From: Flavobacteriaceae bacterium UBA3591
Lineage (GTDB): Bacteria; Bacteroidota; Bacteroidia; Flavobacteriales; Flavobacteriaceae
Reading direction: 5' to 3'
Length of the DNA: 64,000 nucleotides
Assembly (NCBI GenBank): GCA_002375695.1
Contig: DFMO01000006.1
Span: 310,001 to 374,000 of the forward strand
Part shown: in pieces, positions 25,659-34,293 of the stretch
Numbering within the stretch: position 1 is the stretch's first letter
How the letters are laid out: every line of letters starts with the position of its first letter
Notes under the pieces: generated by a model
What the model was told of the DNA's origin: nothing
Database searches by the model: none
The model's input: only the letters and a program-made list of their open reading frames with translations
Program-made: the position numbers and the translations under genes

Positions 25659-26714
25659 TTATTCGTTAAAATAGATTCCGCCTGGGATGATACCCGTTTG
25701 GAAATCTTGAATTTCTTGATTAGAGGAAAGGTCAAATATTTTTAAAGCACCTTTACTTGCAAAGTCTTTTGCATCGGTTGCATAAAGAAAACCATCTTTG
25801 GCTTTAAGTGCGTAAAAGAAACCATCAATTATATCATTTCCTGGCAATGAAATTGAAGTAGTGTCAATTTTGTAAACTTTTCCGTTTAAAGTATAGTAAA
25901 GGTTACTTCCATCAATAGTTAAGTTTGAAGGGTGTTCGGTTGTAGCAAAGTTATAAGTATTTACAACTTGATTGCTGCTAAGGTCTATTTCAACTAATGA
26001 ACCTGCAGTTTCATCGCCAGTGTAATTTGGCTTCCCACCACATAAAACAAATAACGAATTGTTTTGAATAACCATACTATTTGGAGCATCGCCTACCACA
26101 ATTGAATTTGATACACTATTCCCAGAAATTACAGATATAACATTGTTATGTCCATACCCTCCTTGGTGCGCTACATAAACGTCATTGTTGTAACTAATAA
26201 CTTTTTCGGGACCGTAGGGCACTGCAATAGTATGCGATACCGTATTGTCTCTTAAATCTATTACCGCCACAAAATCATCGGCATTATCGGTTGGGTCTCC
26301 CCAATTTGTTACATAGCCTTTATTTCCAGCAGCTTCTACAAAATAACGCGGATTGTTAACGCCGGTAGTAATTGAATCTACACTCTCAAAGCTATAACGG
26401 TTAGCGATCATAATTTTATTTGAATTATTCACCACGATATAAGCATTGTCATCTTGAAAACCCATAGACTGTACAATGCTTCCTAAGCTATTGCCATTTA
26501 CCGTTCTATAAATATTTTGAGCTACTGTTGCATAGTCGTTAGATACGTATGTTACGCTTCCCGAACCACCGCTAAAAGGGCCTTCATTTGTAATAAGTAT
26601 TCCTTTTTCAAAAGCTGCTGGCACATATTCTGGCTGTACGTCATCATCGCTGCTACACGAAATAAAAAGCAAGGTTGATAAAGATAAAAACAGTAATTTT
26701 TTCATGATTTTCAT
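25659..26714 (-). CDS. YncE-like beta-propeller surface lipoprotein, BtuG-like
   Basis: 351 residues. The lipobox LLFISC (C20) is followed by SSDDD, an acidic tail matching the lipoprotein export signal that sends Bacteroidota lipoproteins to the cell surface. The rest is repeated beta-propeller blades (for instance FVAVIDLRDNTV, SLVEIDLSSNQVV, GALKIFDLSSNQ). In Bacteroides, a YncE-like propeller lipoprotein (BtuG) binds cobalamin and sits on BtuB. Here the gene starts 4 bp after a BtuB-like gene behind a cobalamin riboswitch, so a BtuG-like role is likely but inferred. An ATG at 26705 is an alternative start. Confidence 0.82.
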   Translation of the reverse strand: MKIMKKLLFLSLSTLLFISCSSDDDVQPEYVPAAFEKGILITNEGPFSGGSGSVTYVSNDYATVAQNIYRTVNGNSLGSIVQSMGFQDDNAYIVVNNSNKIMIANRYSFESVDSITTGVNNPRYFVEAAGNKGYVTNWGDPTDNADDFVAVIDLRDNTVSHTIAVPYGPEKVISYNNDVYVAHQGGYGHNNVISVISGNSVSNSIVVGDAPNSMVIQNNSLFVLCGGKPNYTGDETAGSLVEIDLSSNQVVNTYNFATTEHPSNLTIDGSNLYYTLNGKVYKIDTTSISLPGNDIIDGFFYALKAKDGFLYATDAKDFASKGALKIFDLSSNQEIQDFQTGIIPGGIYFNE

Positions 26715-26718
26715 TTGT

Positions 26719-28551
26719 TTATATATTAAAGTTTAAAAATATTTGAAAGTTGCGCGAAGGCATAGGTCTAAATGCTACATTTTCGTAACAGGTATTAAAA
26801 ACGTTTTTTAGCCTGCCTCCAATTGTAATTTTATCGTTCTTGGGTAGTAATAAGCTAATTCCTACATTGTAAACATTATAAGCATCGAGGGTTTCACTAT
26901 TATCTGTTGTAGTATATATTTCACCGTTAAACAATCCTTGAATATATGCCGAAAAGTTTTTAAAACTATACTGCGCTGTCCCCGTTGCTTTGTGATATGG
27001 CACGTAAATTAATTGCTTCTCTTTTTCTAAATCTTCGGCTTTGGTGTATGAATAATTAGCTCGAATATTTAAATTGCGGTATTTACCAAATTTCACCAGA
27101 TAGCTTGTAGTTACTTCAACTCCGTAGTTTTGAGTCTCACTAATATTAACGGGCTCCCAGATATTTCCGTTAGTGGGCACCCATTTTATCAAATCTTCCG
27201 AAGTAATAAAATAAGCAGCCACATCGGTTTTAAAATTTCCGAAAGCCAATTCTTGTCCTATTTCAAATTGATAGGAGGTTTCTGGTTGTAAATTTGTATT
27301 TCCGCCAGCAACCCAAAACAAATCATTTATAGTGGGAATGCGATAATTTTTTGAACCATTTACTCGCAAAGCATAGTTATGTGACAGCTTTAATTTTGCA
27401 TCTGCCGAAAAAAGCAACGGATTCTCAAAATTGTTTAAAAATTCTTTTCTGAAATTTATTCCGTAACTAAAATTGTTTCCTATTCTATGATTTAACAATA
27501 CTACTGCAGCTAAGGTTTTTCGGGTGTTTTCACCAACATTGTCTCCTTGTGCGTTTAAATAGGAATATTCAATTTTAGAAAGAAGTCGTAGTTTTTTACG
27601 CAGAAATACTTCCGACTGAAAAGAGCCTATAAACGTATTGGCTTTTCCTTCATCATACAACTGTTTTTCGGTATTCGGAAAATAACGGTACTGTTCAAAG
27701 AGGTGCGCAAAACTCGTTTTGGTTGTAAATGCACCAATTTTATTTTTTACTCTAAACAAATTGCGCGTCGCAATATCTTTATACCCGTCACGCCCTTGCG
27801 TATTTAAACTGCCCGAAAAATTACGATCGTTTAAAGTGTATTCCGAATTCCATGAAATTTCAGAACTTTTAATTCTCCTCGCTTGATTTACCTTGGCATT
27901 AAAACGTAAAAATTCTCCGTGGGTGTTTTTTTTGTTTTTGCCTATATAATCGTAATCATTTTTAGACCGAATAAAATCTACTCCCAAATTTAAATAGTGG
28001 TTATTCCAGCTTTGCGTATTGGTTGCAGTTGCTCCTATGGTTGCAAAGCTTCCGTACCGCACGCCAAGAGTTGTTGTATCGCGGTTTATAAATGTGTATT
28101 TATTGTTTAAATGAATACTTCCGCCAACGGCGCCACTCCCAAATTGCACACCGCCGCCGCCGCTTCTTATGGCTATTTCATCATAACTAAGGGCCGAAAT
28201 AGTATTAAAATCGGTTTGCCCGGTAAATACCGAATTGATATTAATTCCATTCCAAATTACAGCAGTTTGCTGGGCGTTTGTTCCGCGAAAAGAAGGCGAC
28301 GCCACCATCCCAAAACCATTTTCTTTAAAATATAGCGCAGTGTTAAACCGAAGCGTTTCGGTTAACGAGGTAGCATTTCTATTTACAACAGAATCGCTAA
28401 GTTTTTCGAGTTTAAAACCTTTTGAGTAATGAATAAGTTTTGCATCGGTAAGCATAACTTCTGGCAATTGCTGAATACTATCGAGTTGCGCAGTAATTGA
28501 GCCCCAACACAGCAAAAAACCGAAAATGATATAATATTGTAGTAGTTTCAT
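26719..28551 (-). CDS. btuB: TonB-dependent outer-membrane receptor, BtuB-like
   Basis: 610 residues with a signal peptide ending at about residue 22. The plug domain (about 30-150) has PSFRGTNAQQTAVIWNGI and the glycine-rich RSGGGGVQFGSGAVGGSIHL. A 22-strand barrel follows, ending in ...IFLNFNI with aromatic terminal residues. It is in the short size class of vitamin B12 receptors and lacks the N-terminal carboxypeptidase-like domain of SusC proteins. A cobalamin riboswitch lies directly upstream, which is the main reason to assign cobalamin as ligand. A (CCG)4 run encodes the Gly tract. Confidence 0.88.
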   Translation of the reverse strand: MKLLQYYIIFGFLLCWGSITAQLDSIQQLPEVMLTDAKLIHYSKGFKLEKLSDSVVNRNATSLTETLRFNTALYFKENGFGMVASPSFRGTNAQQTAVIWNGININSVFTGQTDFNTISALSYDEIAIRSGGGGVQFGSGAVGGSIHLNNKYTFINRDTTTLGVRYGSFATIGATATNTQSWNNHYLNLGVDFIRSKNDYDYIGKNKKNTHGEFLRFNAKVNQARRIKSSEISWNSEYTLNDRNFSGSLNTQGRDGYKDIATRNLFRVKNKIGAFTTKTSFAHLFEQYRYFPNTEKQLYDEGKANTFIGSFQSEVFLRKKLRLLSKIEYSYLNAQGDNVGENTRKTLAAVVLLNHRIGNNFSYGINFRKEFLNNFENPLLFSADAKLKLSHNYALRVNGSKNYRIPTINDLFWVAGGNTNLQPETSYQFEIGQELAFGNFKTDVAAYFITSEDLIKWVPTNGNIWEPVNISETQNYGVEVTTSYLVKFGKYRNLNIRANYSYTKAEDLEKEKQLIYVPYHKATGTAQYSFKNFSAYIQGLFNGEIYTTTDNSETLDAYNVYNVGISLLLPKNDKITIGGRLKNVFNTCYENVAFRPMPSRNFQIFLNFNI

Positions 28552-28591
28552 AATTCAACCTTTATCCCGAAAGTTTGATATTTTAAATTAT

Positions 28592-28785
28592 GAACTAGGC
28601 AGGTCTCCTGGCTTGTCTTTTGTGCCACCTTCCCATTAGCCAACGGCCAACAGTGGTTTTTTTTGAAGTGACGCACGCCCAAAAATTAATTGGGTCGACT
28701 TACAGTTGCGGGAACAGCTTCGGATTTAAACCGAATTCCCTTTTAAAAGCATTTTCTTTGTACGAAAAAGTGCTTACCAAAGTTC
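28592..28785 (-). ncRNA. Cobalamin (adenosylcobalamin-type) riboswitch
   Basis: On the minus strand the core shows AAAAGGGAAT, CCCGCAACTGTAAGTCG, a CCACTG element, GGGAAGG and GCCAGGAGACCTGCC, all in canonical order. The closing P1 helix pairs GAACT (28785-28781) with AGTTC (28596-28592). It ends about 40 nt before the btuB start. No intrinsic terminator follows, so control is probably at translation initiation, with B12 repressing expression. Confidence 0.95.
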
Positions 28786-28789
28786 AACG

Positions 28790-28797
28790 CAAAAATA
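28790..28797 (-). promoter_or_regulatory. -7 promoter element of the btuB riboswitch transcript
   Basis: On the minus strand TATTTTTG matches TAnnTTTG and sits just before the riboswitch 5' end. Confidence 0.6.
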
Positions 28798-28831
28798 GAC
28801 TTTAAATATTAGTACACCCAAACAAAACCAC

Positions 28832-28839
28832 TATTTTTG
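28832..28839 (+). promoter_or_regulatory. -7 promoter element of the B12 ABC-transporter operon
   Basis: TATTTTTG on the plus strand, with the ATG 4 nt after its last base, so the mRNA should be leaderless. It is back to back with the btuB promoter, 34 bp apart. Confidence 0.55.
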
Positions 28840-28842
28840 AGG

Positions 28843-29991
28843 ATGCAAAAATTTGTTTTACTTTTTAGTTTCTTTTTTGTCCTCGTTGCTTGTAACAATA
28901 AAAACAGCGAGTCTACACAAAGTCCCCAACCTACAGAAAATACTGATGGAAAATCTAATATTCAATACGCCAAAAGTTTTGATCTTGAACACTTTGAAGG
29001 TTACAAAGTAATTACCTTAAAAAATCCGTGGCCGGGCACTAATCAAACTTTTAAATATGCTTTAGTTGAAGAAAGCAACACGGTGCCAAATGCCAAAATG
29101 TTCGATGCCGTTGTACAAGTTCCCGTAAAACAAATTGTTGTTACCTCTACTACGCATATTCCTTCGTTAGAAATGCTGGGAGCAATAAATAGTTTGGTAG
29201 GTTTTCCAAACCTCAATTATATTTCTTCTGAAATAACACGAAAACAAATTACTGCGGGACGTATAAAAGAACTGGGCAAAAACGAAGATATAAATACTGA
29301 AATTTTAATAGATTTAAACCCCGACCTTGTAATAGGTTTTGGCGTTGACGGTAATAATTCAACCTTTAAAACTATTGAAAACAGTGGTATTCCGGTACTT
29401 TACAATGCCGATTGGACAGAAACTTCGCCCCTTGGAAAAGCCGAATGGATTAAGTTTTTTGGCGCTTTGTACAATAAAGACAAACAAGCCGATAGCATTT
29501 TTAACAACATTGCAACCGAGTATAATTTGGCAAAAAATATAGCTTCTCAAGCGGCTAATTCGCCAACGGTAATTAGTGGCGCCATGTACAAAGACGTTTG
29601 GTATATGCCACAAGGCGATAGTTGGGGCGCACAATTTATTGCCGATGCCAATGGCAATTATCTTTGGAAAGATAGCAAAGGTACGGGTAGTATCTCGCTT
29701 AATTTAGAATCTGTTTTGGATAAAGGGCATAATGCCGATGTTTGGATTGGTCCCGGACAATTTACATCCCTTTCAACGATGGAAGAGGCAAGCCAAGTTT
29801 ATACAAAATTTAAAGCGTTTAAAACTGGCCAGGTTTATACATATAGTTTAAAAAAAGGCGCAACTGGAGGCACAATATATTTTGAATTAGCTCCCAACAG
29901 ACCCGATTTGGTACTAAAAGATTTAATTAAAATATTACATCCAAATCTCTTGCCCGAACACAATTTTTATTTTTTCGATAAATTGAAATAA
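28843..29991 (+). CDS. ABC transporter substrate-binding lipoprotein (BtuF/FhuD-like)
   Basis: 382 residues from the ATG at 28843; a TTG two codons earlier lies inside the promoter and is unlikely. A lipobox ends at C17 (FVLVAC). The body is a class III binding protein with two lobes joined by a helix: VVTSTTHIPSLEMLGA marks the start of lobe 1 and LNPDLVIGFG its ligand cleft. Such proteins carry cobalamin, heme or ferric siderophores. Divergence from a riboswitch-controlled btuB suggests cobalamin. The stop overlaps the next start, so the operon is coupled. Confidence 0.85.
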   Translation: MQKFVLLFSFFFVLVACNNKNSESTQSPQPTENTDGKSNIQYAKSFDLEHFEGYKVITLKNPWPGTNQTFKYALVEESNTVPNAKMFDAVVQVPVKQIVVTSTTHIPSLEMLGAINSLVGFPNLNYISSEITRKQITAGRIKELGKNEDINTEILIDLNPDLVIGFGVDGNNSTFKTIENSGIPVLYNADWTETSPLGKAEWIKFFGALYNKDKQADSIFNNIATEYNLAKNIASQAANSPTVISGAMYKDVWYMPQGDSWGAQFIADANGNYLWKDSKGTGSISLNLESVLDKGHNADVWIGPGQFTSLSTMEEASQVYTKFKAFKTGQVYTYSLKKGATGGTIYFELAPNRPDLVLKDLIKILHPNLLPEHNFYFFDKLK

Positions 29992-31022
29992 TGCAAATTT
30001 CACAAACATACAAACTGCATTTTTTAATATTGTCTATCGCCCTTATTGCCGCTTTTTTAATGAATTTAAGTATGGGCTCGGTCTCTATTCCTATAGATGA
30101 AATAATTTCAATTTTCTTCGGAAATGGGGCTACAAAAGAAACGTGGCACTATATAATTATGGATTATAGATTGCCAAAAGCGTTTACTGCCATGCTCGCT
30201 GGTGGCGGATTGGCAGTTGCAGGTTTGTTAATGCAAACCTTATTTCGCAATCCGTTAGCCGGACCGTTTGTATTAGGCTTAAGTAGCGGCGCTAGTTTGG
30301 GAGTGGCCATTTTAATTTTAGGAGCAAGTGCTTTTGGTGGTTTTTTAGGTACTTTATTATTAAGCCAGTGGAGTTTAGTTATTGCATCGGCTTTGGGTAG
30401 TTTTTTAGTGCTTTTGGCGGTACTGGCAGTTACTTTTAAAATTAAAGACACCATGGCTATTTTAATTATAGGCCTTATGTTTGGAAGCGTTACTACTGCG
30501 GTAGTTTCGGTTTTGTCTTATTTTAGTAATGCAGAGCAATTGCAACAGTATATATTTTGGTCTTTTGGGAGTTTGGGCAACCAATCGTGGCAAGGTGTTT
30601 TAATACTTGGTGTTTGCTTTTTGGTAGGAATTATTTTGAGCCTTGTGAGTAGTAAATCGTTAAATGGTTTGCTATTAGGCGAAAATTATGCAAAAAGCAT
30701 GGGGTTGCACATAAAAAAAACCACCTTTACGATAATTTTGGCCACCAGTATTTTGGCTGGTGGTATAACAGCATTTGTAGGGCCAATTGCCTTTGTAGGA
30801 TTGGCAGTGCCGCACTTGGTTCGGCAATTTTATAAAACGTCTAATCACTTGGTTTTATTACCCGCTGTATTAATTTGCGGTAGTTTATTAATGTTGGTTT
30901 GCGACACTCTAGCACAATTACCTTTTAGTGAATTTACACTTCCCATTAATGCCATAACTTCGCTAATTGGTGCGCCGGTAGTAATATGGCTATTGGTACG
31001 AAAACGAAAACTTTTCTTTTAA
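29991..31022 (+). CDS. FecCD/BtuC-family ABC transporter permease
   Basis: 343 residues, all hydrophobic, with about ten transmembrane helices. Family marks include DYRLPKAFTAMLAGGGLAVAG, QTLFRNPLAGPFVLG and GPIAFVGLAVPHLVR near 263, the cytoplasmic region that contacts the ATPase. It forms the membrane channel as a dimer and accepts ligand from the binding protein. The ATG overlaps the preceding stop, and its own TAA shares a base with the next ATG (TAATG). Confidence 0.9.
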   Translation: MQISQTYKLHFLILSIALIAAFLMNLSMGSVSIPIDEIISIFFGNGATKETWHYIIMDYRLPKAFTAMLAGGGLAVAGLLMQTLFRNPLAGPFVLGLSSGASLGVAILILGASAFGGFLGTLLLSQWSLVIASALGSFLVLLAVLAVTFKIKDTMAILIIGLMFGSVTTAVVSVLSYFSNAEQLQQYIFWSFGSLGNQSWQGVLILGVCFLVGIILSLVSSKSLNGLLLGENYAKSMGLHIKKTTFTIILATSILAGGITAFVGPIAFVGLAVPHLVRQFYKTSNHLVLLPAVLICGSLLMLVCDTLAQLPFSEFTLPINAITSLIGAPVVIWLLVRKRKLFF

Positions 31023-31816
31023 TGAATTCCGAAGAAAAAAATATCATTTTAGAAGCTCAAAATCTTTCGGTGGGTTATACATCAAAAGATGGAAGTTCCA
31101 CTATCGCAAAAGATATCAATTTTTCAATTTTAAAAGGTGAATTGGTTGGCATGGTAGGCGCAAATGGTATTGGAAAATCTACTTTACTTCGCACCTTAAC
31201 AGGAATGCAAAAAGCACTAAGCGGTTCTATTTTTCTGAAGAATAAAGATCTCACTGAATATTCGTCATTTCAACTTGCTACCCAATTAAGTGTGGTATTA
31301 ACTGAACCACCTGCTTCAAAAAATCTTTCGGTTTTAGAGTTAGTTTCTCTGGGCAGACAACCCTACACCAATTGGATTGGCACCCTTACAAAAGAAGACA
31401 AAAAGGCGATAAATTACGCGTTAGATATAACCGAAACTTCAACCCTCGCCAACCGAAAATGTTTTGAGTTAAGCGATGGGCAACTGCAAAGAGTAGCTAT
31501 TGCAAGAGCATTTGCACAAGATACGCCAATAATTATCCTCGACGAACCCACAACACATTTAGATATTTATCACAGAGCGTATGTTTTAAAACTGCTTAAA
31601 AAATTGGCTGCCGAATCACACAAAACCATACTTTTTTCTACTCACGAAATAGATTTGGCAATCCAGTTAACAAATAAAATGCTCGTTATGAGTAAAGACG
31701 AAAATTATTTTAACGACCCCTGCAAATTAATTTCCGAAGGGAGGTTTAATGCACTATTCCCAAAAGAAACTATAGATTTTGACGCTAATACCGGCAGATT
31801 TGTAGTTAAACGCTAG
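31022..31816 (+). CDS. ABC transporter ATP-binding protein (BtuD/FecE-like)
   Basis: 264 residues from the ATG at 31022, preferred over an ATG at 30986 because it gives a 1-bp TAATG overlap. Walker A is GANGIGKST (about 43-51), the signature is LSDGQLQR (Asp in place of the usual Gly), Walker B is IIILDEPTTHLD and the H-loop is FSTHEID. It powers the preceding permease. It completes a three-gene importer operon; no terminator is clear after it. Confidence 0.9.
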   Translation: MNSEEKNIILEAQNLSVGYTSKDGSSTIAKDINFSILKGELVGMVGANGIGKSTLLRTLTGMQKALSGSIFLKNKDLTEYSSFQLATQLSVVLTEPPASKNLSVLELVSLGRQPYTNWIGTLTKEDKKAINYALDITETSTLANRKCFELSDGQLQRVAIARAFAQDTPIIILDEPTTHLDIYHRAYVLKLLKKLAAESHKTILFSTHEIDLAIQLTNKMLVMSKDENYFNDPCKLISEGRFNALFPKETIDFDANTGRFVVKR

Positions 31817-31903
31817 TTAGTGAATATTTTCAGGTTATATTTCGCTTAACTTTTTACCTTTATAAACACACAATTTTATTCACTAATCAATAAATTTTTT
31901 AAG

Positions 31904-33217
31904 GTGAACGATGTAATAATTTATTTGCTATTAGCGCTATTCTGTCTTTTACTTGGAGTATTTTTAGGATATCAATACGCCCGACTCAAAAATAAGTCGG
32001 AGATAAGTAAACTCAACGAGCGATTACAGAATTTAATGACTTCGGAAAATAAGTTAGTTAATCGAATTGATAATTTAACTTCAGAAAAAGAAACGCTTCA
32101 AAAAGAACGTGAAAACCTTAACCTTCAGCTTGCAAGGCAATGTTCAGAATACGATGCGCTTTCAGCAGAACTTAAAAGAGAACAAGAGAACGCTAAAAAC
32201 TTCGAAAGAGAATTTGAAGCTAAGTTTACTGTTTTGGCAGATAAAATTTTAGACAATAAAACAGCAAAGTTTACCGAATCTAACAAAGAAAATATTGAAG
32301 GTATTTTAAAACCGTTAAATCAAAAAATAAAAGAATTTGAAGAAAAGGTTGGGAAAAATAATTTAGATTTTGTGCGTACCCACGCCGAGTTGGGGAAACA
32401 GCTTCAGTATTTGCACGAACAAAATATTAAAATTAGCCAAGAAGCAGATAACCTCACTAAAGCACTAAAAGGCGATTCTAAAATTCAAGGTAATTGGGGC
32501 GAGATGATTCTATCGCGGGTGTTAGAAGAATCTGGCTTAGAAAAAGGTCGCGAATATACCATACAAGACAGCCATGAAAATCCCGATGGCGGAAGGTTGC
32601 AAACCGACGTAATTATACATTTACCCGACGGTAAAAAAATGATAATAGACAGCAAAGTCTCGCTTACAGCTTTTGAGCGCTATGTTTCGGAAGAAGATGA
32701 AAATTTAAAAAAATTGCACCTCAAGCAGCATATTGAATCCATAAAAAAACACATTGCAACTTTAGCCGATAAAAAATATTATCACGCTATTAACGCGAGC
32801 CCCGACACTATTTTTATGTTTGTGCCCATAGAGCCTGCATTTGCTATTGCTGTTGCTAACCAAAAAAATCTTTATCAGGAAGCGTTTAAACGCAAAGTAA
32901 TGATTGTAACCCCTTCTACCCTTTTGGCGGCATTGAGATTGGTAGAAAATCTATGGGAAAACGACAATCAGAAAAAAAACACTTTAGATATCGCAACGCA
33001 AGCAGGAAAACTTTATGACTCGTTTGTAAGTTTACTTACTGAATTAACTAAAATAAGAAAGCAACTTAACACCGTTCAAGGTAGTTTTGATTCGGCTTTG
33101 GTAAAACTCGAAGGGAAAGGGAATTTGGTAAATAGAGTTGAAAAATTGCGCAAATTAGGCGCTATAACAAGTAAAAATATCGACCAGAAATTTTTAAAAA
33201 ATTCAAACGAAAAGTAG
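31904..33217 (+). CDS. rmuC: DNA recombination protein RmuC
   Basis: 437 residues with a GTG start; no in-frame ATG is nearby. An N-terminal membrane helix (about 4-22) is followed by a long coiled coil (about 30-110). The RmuC domain contains GNWGEMILSRVLEESGL near 197, LQTDVIIHLPDGKKMIIDSKVSL (PD-(D/E)xK-like core) and FVPIEPAF. E. coli RmuC limits inversions at short inverted repeats; its nuclease activity is predicted from the fold. It is separate from its neighbours. Confidence 0.93.
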   Translation: MNDVIIYLLLALFCLLLGVFLGYQYARLKNKSEISKLNERLQNLMTSENKLVNRIDNLTSEKETLQKERENLNLQLARQCSEYDALSAELKREQENAKNFEREFEAKFTVLADKILDNKTAKFTESNKENIEGILKPLNQKIKEFEEKVGKNNLDFVRTHAELGKQLQYLHEQNIKISQEADNLTKALKGDSKIQGNWGEMILSRVLEESGLEKGREYTIQDSHENPDGGRLQTDVIIHLPDGKKMIIDSKVSLTAFERYVSEEDENLKKLHLKQHIESIKKHIATLADKKYYHAINASPDTIFMFVPIEPAFAIAVANQKNLYQEAFKRKVMIVTPSTLLAALRLVENLWENDNQKKNTLDIATQAGKLYDSFVSLLTELTKIRKQLNTVQGSFDSALVKLEGKGNLVNRVEKLRKLGAITSKNIDQKFLKNSNEK

Positions 33218-33260
33218 TTATTACTTTTAATTGCGTAAATTTTAAAACTAACGTTAATTT

Positions 33261-33629
33261 ATGAAAAAGATACTTTTTATAATCTTAGGAAGCTTATTAG
33301 CCTTATACCTTATCTATTTTGCCTTTGTTTACTTTGTGCCCTACAGCGAAGGAACCCGAGCAGGCGAATTAATAAAATTTAGCAACAGAGGTGTAATTAT
33401 AAAAACTTGGGAAGGCGAAATAAGCCAAGGAATAAGTGGCGCTCAAATTTTTTCTTTTTCGGTACTAGATAAAAATAAAGAAGTAATTGAAAAATTAAAA
33501 GAATACCAAGGGAGTTATGTAAAAGTAACGTACATAGAACGCTTTGCCACCTTTGCCTTTTGGGGAGACACCAAATATTTTATAACTGAAGTAAAACAAG
33601 AAACTTCTCCTCATTTCAGGAATAGATAA
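33261..33629 (+). CDS. Conserved hypothetical membrane-anchored protein
   Basis: 122 residues with an N-terminal hydrophobic helix (about 4-26) and a small soluble domain with VPYSEGTRAGELIKFSNRG and TWEGEISQG. Proteins like this in flavobacteria are sometimes labelled 6-phosphogluconate dehydrogenase, but no dinucleotide-binding motif is present and the length is far too short. I do not assign a function. It lies 43 bp after rmuC and may share its transcript. Confidence 0.75.
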   Translation: MKKILFIILGSLLALYLIYFAFVYFVPYSEGTRAGELIKFSNRGVIIKTWEGEISQGISGAQIFSFSVLDKNKEVIEKLKEYQGSYVKVTYIERFATFAFWGDTKYFITEVKQETSPHFRNR

Positions 33630-33644
33630 AAATAGATGCAGCTA

Positions 33645-34220
33645 TTACTTCTTAGCAACTTTAATAGCAGTTTGCGTATTTTTTGCTCTTATATTAATAA
33701 AATATAAGCCGCTATTTAGTTTACTCATATCAATGGTAACTCTCTTTCCGGCTAGGCTACCTTCGGCTACCAAACTACCCAAAACATTAAATATTTGATA
33801 ATTATCTAGTGATACTACCGAAGAAATATTTAAAACAGTTTTAACTGGATTAGGGAAGAAATTTAAGTTTTTTACAAATTTATCTTCCGAAGAAAGTTTT
33901 GAAACTACAGTAATTTTACCTTGCATTGAAGGGTCTAATTGGTTGTAATACTCAATTACTCCCGCCCGGTTAAACGTATAAGAAAAATTAGCATTCAAGC
34001 CACTAATTACCTCGCTATCAAAAGCAAAATCTCCGTCTGCCATACTAGTCACACTTTTTTCAGAATCATCGCTCCATATCCAATTTATGGTATCTCCTAT
34101 TTCAATAGTAGGACTGGCAACTGCAGTTTTTATATCTTTTTCCCAAGCAATTTCTACAACATTTTGTGCAGTTAAATTACCAATGGAAAAAAGATATAAA
34201 AGCAGTGTGATAATTCTCAT
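33645..34220 (-). CDS. T9SS type A sorting-domain protein with degenerate cupredoxin domain
   Basis: 191 residues. A signal peptide ends near LTAQ (19). Residues about 22-106 have a plastocyanin-like layout (IEIGDTINWIWSDD; YYNQLDPSMQGKITV). The copper ligands look lost: the first His position is K55, Cys is N93, the second His is D96; only M99 remains. A C-terminal type A sorting domain (about 120-191, FFPNPVKTVLNI, GLYFINIRA) would direct secretion by the type IX system. The domain resemblance is my reading; the sorting signal is clear. Confidence 0.8.
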   Translation of the reverse strand: MRIITLLLYLFSIGNLTAQNVVEIAWEKDIKTAVASPTIEIGDTINWIWSDDSEKSVTSMADGDFAFDSEVISGLNANFSYTFNRAGVIEYYNQLDPSMQGKITVVSKLSSEDKFVKNLNFFPNPVKTVLNISSVVSLDNYQIFNVLGSLVAEGSLAGKRVTIDMSKLNSGLYFINIRAKNTQTAIKVAKK

Positions 34221-34293
34221 AAACCAAGTTTAAACAACGTTTTATCTAATTTACGAAAAAAAGCAAGACAAAAACTAAATATAATTTGGCGTA

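Noticed and set aside
28151..28162. CCG trinucleotide run within btuB as a phase-variation tract
   Set aside because: It changes length in whole codons, keeps the frame and encodes the normal Gly tract of the plug domain.
33261..33629. Label 6-phosphogluconate dehydrogenase for the small membrane protein
   Set aside because: No GxGxxG dinucleotide fold, only 122 residues and a membrane anchor.
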